Position numbers and translations under genes: made by a program. A DNA stretch of 5,272 nucleotides from Euryarchaeota archaeon UBA121 (GTDB lineage Archaea > Thermoplasmatota > Poseidoniia > Poseidoniales > Thalassarchaeaceae), in contig DANL01000018.1 in NCBI GenBank assembly GCA_002499865.1, positions 1 to 5,272 on the forward strand, in the 5' to 3' direction. Under the pieces are notes generated by a model. It made no database searches. It had not been told where the DNA came from and worked only from the letters and a program-made list of their open reading frames with translations. Below, piece by piece: positions 1 to 5,232 of this stretch (position 1 is its first letter; the number at the start of each line of letters is the position of its first letter).

Positions 1-926
1 GCCATTCCGTGAGTCTGGTTGTTGTAGCATGCGTCAGTGTGGTCAGCTACGTAAGCCTCTATTACTCTGAAGAATGCATGACCTTCAGCTTGGTGCTTGT
101 CGTAGTCACCGTTTGCCTCATCGAGGTCGACGGTCATCTTGGAAGCGTACCTTACGGAAGCCTGTGAGTAAACGATTACGACGTTCTTCAGAACTTCGTC
201 GCGTGCGTCGATTACCCCTTGCATGTCTTCATTCTGCAATGCTGTGAGTCCATCGTTCATTGCTGCCAGAGTAGCGATGTTGGTCGCATCTCCAGTACCG
301 AAGTTTCCACCCCTCTTTGCAGCGGTAGCGAATGGTCCGCAACCATCGAAGTCTGCATCTGCATCATCTGGACCGTGGTAGAATGCCCATCCTTCGTCCC
401 ATGCGTGCTGGGCATCGTCAGGACCCCAGTTTCCAGCCTCAGCCTTGATTATAGCGGCATTCAGCTCGTGGATAGCGTATGCAGTCATCACGCCGTTCTG
501 GATTCCCTTCTCTGTTGCCTGATCCCTTACAGTGTCAGACTCTCCTTCGAAGTCTCCGGTTCCATCGATAGCAGCGGATACGAAGTCGTTCCAAGAGCCG
601 TCAGCTCCGTAATAGTCGTCGTATGCGTGGTTCTTACCAGCCGCGTCGGCGAAGCCCATCAGTGTCCTGTAGGATCCGTCAGACTTCTCTGCGTACTCTC
701 CGTTTTCATAGATGTCCTTGACACCGTCCCAGTCGTATGCTCCGGATAGGTCCTTGATGTCACATACATCTCCCATCAGCATGCGGTGATTGTCGACGTT
801 GGAAGCGTAATCGTAGCCTCCGTCCGAGTCATCCAGGTCAACCGCTTCATCTCCACCAGTACACCCTGCTAGGGCGCTTAGCAGAAACATCATTGTCATC
901 ATTATGCTTGTTATTTTTAGATTCAT
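1..926 (-). CDS. FEA1-like (low-iron-inducible, phytotransferrin-related) lipoprotein, 3' end cut by window edge
   Basis: Seen: an uninterrupted frame runs from ATG (926-924) to the window edge, 308 codons without a stop. AAGGAG sits 6 nt before the ATG. Residues 1-21 form a hydrophobic signal peptide ending in the lipobox LAGC, so Cys22 is probably the lipidated residue. An acidic linker (about 26-45) follows, then a largely helical region. Notable blocks are KSDGSYRTLMGFA (81-93), HAWDEGWAFYHG (174-185), GPFATAAKRGGNFG (197-210), YSQASVRYASK (253-263) and EGHAFFRVIEAYV (281-293). From memory, this block order matches the Fea1 family (Pfam PF07692), known from Chlamydomonas FEA1, secreted under iron deficiency, and from related diatom phytotransferrins. 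Inferred role: binding ferric iron at the outer face of the cytoplasmic membrane. Codons are strongly biased (10 of 11 Lys are AAG, 14 of 16 Tyr are TAC), which suggests high expression. The metal-regulator-like palindrome upstream supports an iron role. The coding region is solid; the family call is moderate because no search was possible. Confidence 0.72.
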   Translation of the reverse strand, partial: MNLKITSIMMTMMFLLSALAGCTGGDEAVDLDDSDGGYDYASNVDNHRMLMGDVCDIKDLSGAYDWDGVKDIYENGEYAEKSDGSYRTLMGFADAAGKNHAYDDYYGADGSWNDFVSAAIDGTGDFEGESDTVRDQATEKGIQNGVMTAYAIHELNAAIIKAEAGNWGPDDAQHAWDEGWAFYHGPDDADADFDGCGPFATAAKRGGNFGTGDATNIATLAAMNDGLTALQNEDMQGVIDARDEVLKNVVIVYSQASVRYASKMTVDLDEANGDYDKHQAEGHAFFRVIEAYVADHTDACYNNQTHGM

Positions 927-932
927 ATTAAT

Positions 933-938
933 CTCCTT
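933..938 (-). promoter_or_regulatory. Shine-Dalgarno site of the FEA1-like gene
   Basis: Read on the minus strand, AAGGAG lies 6 nt upstream of the ATG at 926-924. It fixes this start, which also gives a complete signal peptide and lipobox. Confidence 0.8.
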
Positions 939-960
939 GAGCGACCCGAAATGGGTTGAG

Positions 961-972
961 TATATTTATTTT
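961..972. promoter_or_regulatory. Shared TATA-like element of the divergent promoters
   Basis: The stretch tatatttatttt is A/T-only and can act as an archaeal TATA box in either direction. On the minus strand it lies about 40 nt before the FEA1-like start; on the plus strand about 40 nt before the ATG at 1010. With the usual TATA-to-start distance of about 25 nt, both transcripts would have short leaders. It touches the inverted repeat at 970-985, so a bound regulator could block TBP/TFB or polymerase. Position and composition are seen; function is inferred. Confidence 0.5.
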
Positions 973-985
973 AGGGAGCCCTAAA
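970..985. promoter_or_regulatory. Inverted-repeat operator TTTAGGG-AG-CCCTAAA, probable metalloregulator site
   Basis: Two perfect 7-bp arms are separated by 2 bp, between the divergent FEA1-like and surface-protein genes. The same 7-2-7 repeat recurs at 4119-4134 before the transferrin-like gene. The TTAGG/CCTAA half-sites resemble known DtxR/IdeR-family iron-regulator operators. On the plus strand it lies immediately downstream of the TATA-like element and 24 bp before the ATG at 1010; on the minus strand it lies upstream of the TATA-like element. Regulation by iron is inferred from the motif and from the flanking FEA1-like gene. Confidence 0.75.
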
Positions 986-1009
986 CTGTAGATATGCAAC
1001 GATAGAGTC

Positions 1010-3079
1010 ATGTCTGATGGCCTTGCTTGGCGCATCATGAGAGTCATGTCATCATCTCCATTGATTGTCTTTCTAATCGTACTATCAATCGTTTCTGTAC
1101 CATTTTGCGATATTGGCCAAAATCCGGAGCTCAGTAATGAAGCTACAAAGATGGAGCAGATCGGAGGAGGGGGAGGAAGCCTTGAGGAGCAATGTGGATC
1201 AATAACATTCGAGAATATGTTCGAATATTCTCGTGCCACTTTTGATATCATCATTGACGATGATTGGGAGTCTGCAAATGTCAAAGCTGTGGCTTGGGTC
1301 AATAATACTCTAGCTGATGAGCTAAGGTTGACTATGGATGAGTTCATGGAATTACTCGATCCAAACAAGGGAGGAGATGGGTGGTTCTCTACAGATGAGA
1401 GGGAGTTCTTCAGAGCCTTGGCTAGCGAGTGTATTGAGCATACTTTAACCAGAATCGGACTCAGAGATGGCCCTGCACACAGAGGTGGACTTGGTACTGA
1501 TTGGAAGAATACTAGCTGGGAAGAGGATGGAGTAGTCATTGAGGAGTGGAATATAGTTCCCCCTCGTCACTCCCAGATCAGAGGTTGCACATCCTCTATT
1601 GGAGGAGATTGTAACGAAGTTCCCGTGATTCCGGATTCGAGCAGAGATTGCGATACTAGTGTCTCGCAGGATCTAGATGTAGATGAGTGTAGAGTTCAGC
1701 TCTGGTTGAATGCAACCCTTTCGATTACTGGAGTAGATGATCCCAGCAGATTCACGTTCTCATTGAACGCATCGAATCTTTCTGGGGCTAGATTCGATTT
1801 CACCTTCCCTCAGATGCAGGATCTACGCTTGGAAATGTGGGACGAGTGCGAAGGCAGGGACGTAGGTTTGAATGAGTCAACGGCTGGTGGACAGGCCCCG
1901 ACTGTCGGAGGATGTGTTGGAGACGGCTCGTCCACATTCAATCTCGTCAGTGACGATGATGGCAGATTAACTCTCGAGCTTAGTCCGAATGGTTATAGAG
2001 AAGACTGGCCGATGGGAGAGGACCTTTTCTTTGACTTCACGACTGAACCAATTCCTGAGCCTGCACCTCCTGTATGGACAGAGGAATCTCCCCCCAATGG
2101 CACTTGGTTCCCAGTACCAAATTCAGGAGATGTTTCTTGGGCTAACTGGGACGAGGGGGTTTCTAGATGGTTCTATGATGAGGGTGGCGTATCTAATTTA
2201 GAAATAGTATGCGTCGGCGAGCAGGATTTGAATTTTGGAGAGGCTCTGGACAGATCACTAATGGCTAGCGTACCGGATTCCGGGATGATTGAAGTCACTT
2301 GCGCTGCGAGAGACGTTGATGGCGAGATGACTGAAAATAGGACATGGTACATTGGAGTTCCATTCTCATTATATTCAGAATCCGATATTCTTACTGACCC
2401 CCATCAAATAACAATTGATGTTAATCCTGGTTGGCCACCTCTCAGTGTTTCTGTTCATCTTATCCAGGGCGCCTCTTCACAGGAGTTGGGAGTAATGGAA
2501 ATTGTTTCATCCGGTGCCACATCTATCCAGGGTAGCTCGTCAAATATGCAACCTGGGTTCGTGGATGTACGAGTTTTGGTATCCGGAGATGGTGTTTTCG
2601 ACATGAAGAATACTTACTTGCTTGGACTAGTCAAGGAAAGTTCCCCTCCATTAATTTCTATTTCTGACTCTATTTGGGATGGTTCCAAATGGTCTATGCA
2701 AGGCCAGTACAGTGATCCTGATGGAGAGTCTGTTTCATTCACAATGAGAGTTGATGGTGCCACCGCTGGTTCAGTTAGTGTCTCGGGAAACTCATGGTCT
2801 ACGCCTCTGATTGACTTCTCGCTTTGGGATTCTGGGGAGCACACAGTTGAAGTGGAGGGTTGTGATGTCTCATTCAAGTGTACTGTCGTCTACCAAGTCG
2901 TGAATAATTCGATTCTTTTCGAAGTTGACGAGCCAGACTGTGAGGCTCTCACCTGCGGGTGTGACCCAAGCCTATGTGATGAGGATGAGGGGATTGGTGG
3001 CCTTCTCCCTGCGAATGGCATAATCAGTGTAATCTTGTCCTTTGCATTAGGTACTGTTTTCTATAGAAGGAGAGGCTAG
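1010..3079 (+). CDS. Large secreted, C-terminally membrane-anchored surface protein of unknown function
   Basis: I do not recognise a named family. Seen: a signal peptide with hydrophobic core at about residues 17-31; an acidic N-terminal region with a D/N/G-rich stretch at 117-130 (DPNKGGDG, then E130) that looks like an imperfect EF-hand-type calcium loop; a Cys-containing beta-rich region (about 193-345); a Pro-rich linker (347-363); and Ig-like or cadherin-like beta regions (about 390-450 and 545-635, the latter with SDPDGESVSF). A Cys cluster (644, 649, 651, 656) precedes one C-terminal transmembrane helix (about 667-685) ending in RRRG. That motif-helix-Arg order resembles archaeal surface anchors, possibly PGF-CTERM-like, but the PGF triplet is absent. 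About nine N-glycosylation sequons are present. ATGs at 1010, 1037 and 1046 are in frame and none has a clear Shine-Dalgarno; 1037 or 1046 would give a more ordinary signal peptide. It heads the run with gar1. The palindrome in its promoter suggests co-regulation with the iron genes. Confidence 0.85.
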   Translation: MSDGLAWRIMRVMSSSPLIVFLIVLSIVSVPFCDIGQNPELSNEATKMEQIGGGGGSLEEQCGSITFENMFEYSRATFDIIIDDDWESANVKAVAWVNNTLADELRLTMDEFMELLDPNKGGDGWFSTDEREFFRALASECIEHTLTRIGLRDGPAHRGGLGTDWKNTSWEEDGVVIEEWNIVPPRHSQIRGCTSSIGGDCNEVPVIPDSSRDCDTSVSQDLDVDECRVQLWLNATLSITGVDDPSRFTFSLNASNLSGARFDFTFPQMQDLRLEMWDECEGRDVGLNESTAGGQAPTVGGCVGDGSSTFNLVSDDDGRLTLELSPNGYREDWPMGEDLFFDFTTEPIPEPAPPVWTEESPPNGTWFPVPNSGDVSWANWDEGVSRWFYDEGGVSNLEIVCVGEQDLNFGEALDRSLMASVPDSGMIEVTCAARDVDGEMTENRTWYIGVPFSLYSESDILTDPHQITIDVNPGWPPLSVSVHLIQGASSQELGVMEIVSSGATSIQGSSSNMQPGFVDVRVLVSGDGVFDMKNTYLLGLVKESSPPLISISDSIWDGSKWSMQGQYSDPDGESVSFTMRVDGATAGSVSVSGNSWSTPLIDFSLWDSGEHTVEVEGCDVSFKCTVVYQVVNNSILFEVDEPDCEALTCGCDPSLCDEDEGIGGLLPANGIISVILSFALGTVFYRRRG
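3067..3075 (+). promoter_or_regulatory. Shine-Dalgarno site of gar1
   Basis: AAGGAGAGG lies 5 nt before the ATG at 3081, inside the last codons of the preceding gene. It supports that start and translation from a shared transcript. Confidence 0.75.
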
Positions 3080-3080
3080 T

Positions 3081-3536
3081 ATGGCTTTTTCCGGCAGAGT
3101 AGAAGAGGTCTCCCACATGAGGGGGCTGCTTGTATCCTTTGAGGGGAGATCCCCCAACCTAGGAGATACTATCCGAGTAAGAGGTGGTAAAATATTAGGT
3201 AGAGTGGATACAGTCATCGGCCCAGTAGATTCCGGACTTGTTCATGTCCATCCTGTCTCAAGGGGGGTAGAGGTTGAGCGTGCAATAGGCTCCCCAGTTG
3301 AGATTGCTCCGCGCAGAGCAAGAGATAAGCGAGGGGTGAATCGCCATAGAGACGGAAAGAAAACCAACAGGAATGAGGGTGGCAGATCCAGAGATGATGG
3401 AAAAAGGGGAAGGGGGCCGAATAATACTGGAAGGCGGGGCGATTCCAGAAAAAGGGGAGGAGTTAACAGAGGGAGAAATCCCAGATACGATGGTCGCGGT
3501 TCTAGAAAAAACTCTAGAGGGCGTGGAAGAAGGTGA
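3081..3536 (+). CDS. gar1: H/ACA RNP subunit Gar1 with a long Arg/Gly-rich C-terminal tail
   Basis: Gar1 binds the Cbf5 pseudouridine synthase in H/ACA guide RNPs and helps substrate RNA loading and release during rRNA pseudouridylation. Seen: residues 4-75 match the small Gar1 beta-barrel, with the opening GRVEEVSHMRGLLVSFEG and the signature LGRVDTVIGPVDSGLVHVHP (39-58). Residues 77-151 form a low-complexity tail of Arg, Gly, Asn, Lys and Asp with repeated RG and RGG steps (such as KRGRGP, GRRGDSRKRGG, DGRGSRKNSRGRGRR). Typical archaeal Gar1 is about 75-100 aa and ends near the barrel; GAR tails are a feature of eukaryotic Gar1. The tail is probably disordered and RNA-binding. The start has a good Shine-Dalgarno, lies 1 bp after the preceding stop, and the stop overlaps the next gene by 4 bp. 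It is the best marker here for an archaeal source. Confidence 0.88.
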   Translation: MAFSGRVEEVSHMRGLLVSFEGRSPNLGDTIRVRGGKILGRVDTVIGPVDSGLVHVHPVSRGVEVERAIGSPVEIAPRRARDKRGVNRHRDGKKTNRNEGGRSRDDGKRGRGPNNTGRRGDSRKRGGVNRGRNPRYDGRGSRKNSRGRGRR

Positions 3537-4108
3537 AGAATCTAGGGCATCGACTTGGTGCTTCCGGTACAGTCCTTGAGAATACCATCGAAGGATTTCT
3601 CGAATCTGTGGATTTGGTTTCTGATAAGAGATTCAAATACTGGGAGTTCGACGTGAGAGAGTCCTCTGATGGAGTCCTATTTGCGTTTCATGATGACTGT
3701 ATCAAGATCAATGGAAAAATGATCGAAACACGTTTTTTGAGCTATGATGAGGTTTACAGGGCAGGTGATTCTATGATGATTAGTATTCCTACATTTCAGC
3801 AGATTATAGAGGTTCTGAGGGACAGGGAGGAGAGGGTAATGATAGAAATCAAGAGTGTTCATTCTGATGCTGCAAGGGAGGATTTGCTTCGAGCTGTTTC
3901 TGGTAATGAAAATTGGATGTTGATGTCGACTCCGGAGAGATTCACCAAGTCATTTCCATCTGAAACTCGTGATCTTTGGAACGAGAGGGCAAGGGCCCTT
4001 GGAGTGAAGCTAGTAAGGGTCGGGAGGCATAGGGTCGATCTGTTCAAAGCTTCGAAATACCCGATAAGATGGTACTTTGCAAAACCTAAATGGTTTTTCG
4101 GATTTTAA
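3533..4108 (+). CDS. Short glycerophosphodiester phosphodiesterase (GDPD/UgpQ-like) protein
   Basis: The GDPD family hydrolyses glycerophosphodiesters to glycerol 3-phosphate and an alcohol in a TIM barrel. Seen: GHR at 5-7 (catalytic His6, Arg7), EN at 16-17, the metal-binding pair Glu38-x-Asp40 in WEFDVR, HD at 53-54 (second catalytic His), IPT at 85-87 and IEIK at 104-107 (third acidic ligand). The start is GTG at 3533, overlapping the gar1 stop as GTGA; a stop at 3515-3517 leaves no other useful start. At 191 aa it is shorter than usual members (about 230-250 aa), and I cannot find the usual C-terminal G-D-G-I-x-T-D-x-P block; the end is basic and aromatic (KPKWFFGF). It may be a compact variant or have an altered C-terminal half. 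No signal peptide is visible, so it is probably cytoplasmic. Archaeal lipid ethers make its natural substrate unclear. Confidence 0.78.
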   Translation: MKNLGHRLGASGTVLENTIEGFLESVDLVSDKRFKYWEFDVRESSDGVLFAFHDDCIKINGKMIETRFLSYDEVYRAGDSMMISIPTFQQIIEVLRDREERVMIEIKSVHSDAAREDLLRAVSGNENWMLMSTPERFTKSFPSETRDLWNERARALGVKLVRVGRHRVDLFKASKYPIRWYFAKPKWFFGF

Positions 4109-4120
4109 TTATTATTAATT
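4103..4120 (+). promoter_or_regulatory. A/T-rich TATA-like promoter of the transferrin-like gene
   Basis: The run ttttaattattattaatt starts in the last codons of the GDPD-like gene and abuts the palindrome. With the usual archaeal spacing, transcription would begin near 4135-4142, just past the palindrome. This indicates that the transferrin-like gene has its own promoter rather than depending on the upstream run. The arrangement TATA-palindrome-gene is the same as in front of the gene at 1010. Confidence 0.5.
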
Positions 4121-4136
4121 TAGGGTACCCTAAATT
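4117..4136. promoter_or_regulatory. Perfect 20-bp palindromic operator with core TTTAGGG-TA-CCCTAAA
   Basis: The 20 bp are fully self-complementary; the 16-bp core (4119-4134) has the same two 7-bp arms as the site at 970-985. It lies between the TATA-like run and the expected transcription start, 28 bp before the ATG at 4165, which suits repression. The TTAGG/CCTAA half-sites resemble DtxR/IdeR-type operators. That the regulator senses iron is inferred from the transferrin-like product. Confidence 0.82.
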
Positions 4137-4138
4137 TT

Positions 4139-4168
4139 ATGTCTGAAGTATCTTACGGGCGTCCATGA
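4139..4168 (+). other. Possible 9-codon upstream ORF overlapping the transferrin-like start
   Basis: An ATG at 4139 opens a 9-codon frame (MSEVSYGRP) whose TGA overlaps the ATG of the next gene as ATGA. The ATG lies where transcription is expected to begin, so a leaderless start here is possible. It could couple translation to the main gene or could be chance; no other evidence supports it. Confidence 0.2.
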
Positions 4169-5232
4169 GCAGAGCAGAAGAGATTGGAAGTTGGGCAATG
4201 GCAAACAAGGCGTTTCTGATGGCTGGATTAGTATTATCAGCAGGAGTCCTATACTTGATTTTTGACGTAAATTATGAATCGTGCGATGATGAGGAGAACT
4301 GTCTGACAATTGCATTTGAAGTACAGGATACCTACTTAATTTGGGATAAGAACCCTCAACACCTAGCCGACAAGATGAGCTCTCTAACTGGAATGGACGT
4401 TGAAATTTACCCAGTCACCGGGTCTGGTGGAATCATCGAGGCCATCGACAAGGGTAACGCTGATATCGGATTCGTCGACGGTGCTGCAGCATGGCTCGCT
4501 TGGGAAGTATACGAGTTGGATGTGCTGGCTGCGGAGTGGAAGTCCGATGGAAGGACGCACTACAATGCCGCAGCATGGGTCAAGGCTGACTCAGAAATAG
4601 CCGCGGCCTATCTAGATGATGATCCAGACACCGACCCATTCGCACTCATGGAGGGCAAGAAGTCTTGCCATACAGGATGGCTCAAGAGTGCTGGAATGCT
4701 CATCCCAATGGGGTACCTGATTGGAAATGGATATGCAGAAGTTCAAGGCGACCCTAATGACATTGACTCACTCAGGGCGACAGTGACCAAGTTCTTCAGT
4801 GAGGATTCAAGCATTCCAGAGGGAGGGACCCAATACTCCGGATACAAGGGTGCTATGAAGTGCATGATGACAGGCTACGGAGATCTAGCGTTGACCAAGG
4901 ATACCGCCTACCGCTTGTACTGCGATGAGAATGATGACGGAGTTGCTGATGGAGACGATTGGTGCATGGATCTAGATGAGCTTGTCATGCTTCCTTCTTT
5001 TGGTAAGGCGCCAAGCCACCCAGCTCTTTACAACCCTGACACCATGGACATCGAGACCGTGGAGCTGGTACAGAATGCTTTGGTTTCCCTGAACGAAGAT
5101 GCGGAGGGGCGGGAGATCCTCAGTGATCTCCTCAATACTGACGGGATGGTAGCAACCACTGCTGCTGACCATCTAGGGACCTATGGGGATGCTGTTTCCA
5201 ATGTCCCAGGAATTCAGGCTTACTTTTCCTGA
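4165..5232 (+). CDS. Membrane-anchored single-lobe transferrin homologue, predicted ferric-iron and carbonate binding
   Basis: Transferrins bind Fe3+ with a synergistic carbonate between two subdomains of each lobe. Seen: one N-terminal transmembrane segment (about 15-34) without a lipobox, then about 315 residues, the size of one lobe. Aligned by eye to human serotransferrin N-lobe: Asp105 in FVDGAAA = D63; Tyr133 in HYNAAAWVK = Y95; Tyr227 in GYKGAMKC = Y188; His285 in APSH = H249. GKKSCHTG (164-171) is identical to the human block; Thr170 = T120, and Lys174 replaces R124. Cys168/Cys233 and Cys253/Cys267 match disulfides 118-194 and 227-241; Lys245 aligns with K206. The usual transferrin Cys cluster (158-179) is missing, and an acidic DENDDGVADGDD loop (254-265) and about 10 extra residues precede His285. 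ATG 4165 is the longest start; ATG 4198 would still keep the helix. The fold is related to periplasmic binding proteins, so it may feed an ABC importer not in the window. Confidence 0.88.
   Translation: MSRAEEIGSWAMANKAFLMAGLVLSAGVLYLIFDVNYESCDDEENCLTIAFEVQDTYLIWDKNPQHLADKMSSLTGMDVEIYPVTGSGGIIEAIDKGNADIGFVDGAAAWLAWEVYELDVLAAEWKSDGRTHYNAAAWVKADSEIAAAYLDDDPDTDPFALMEGKKSCHTGWLKSAGMLIPMGYLIGNGYAEVQGDPNDIDSLRATVTKFFSEDSSIPEGGTQYSGYKGAMKCMMTGYGDLALTKDTAYRLYCDENDDGVADGDDWCMDLDELVMLPSFGKAPSHPALYNPDTMDIETVELVQNALVSLNEDAEGREILSDLLNTDGMVATTAADHLGTYGDAVSNVPGIQAYFS

Noticed and set aside
219..749. Plus-strand open frame of 176 codons
   Set aside because: It is antisense to the FEA1-like gene, has an implausible Ser/Val/Cys-rich composition and no recognisable motif.
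1004..1050. Direct repeat agagtcatgtc at 1004-1014 and 1040-1050, each containing an in-frame ATG
   Set aside because: It is short and isolated, with no mobile-element features. It only makes the true start of the surface protein harder to choose.
928..1539. Minus-strand open frame of 203 codons
   Set aside because: It is Ser/Pro-rich antisense sequence of the surface-protein gene and runs through the divergent promoter.
3373..3579. Overlapping plus-strand frame across the gar1 tail
   Set aside because: It is the shifted reading of the purine-rich Arg/Gly repeats; the gar1 frame continues cleanly from its conserved core.
4094..4106. T-rich run at the end of the GDPD-like gene as an archaeal terminator
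   Set aside because: It is only two short T runs broken by CGGA within codons, and it overlaps the next promoter; the evidence is too weak for a call.
4165..5232. Assignment of the last gene as a PhnD, NMT1/TAXI or other generic ABC substrate-binding protein
   Set aside because: The IEAIDKGNADIGFVDGA segment does resemble such proteins, but KKSCHTG, GYKGAMKC, APSH and the paired cysteines are specific to transferrin lobes. The wider fold relationship is real and is kept in the annotation.
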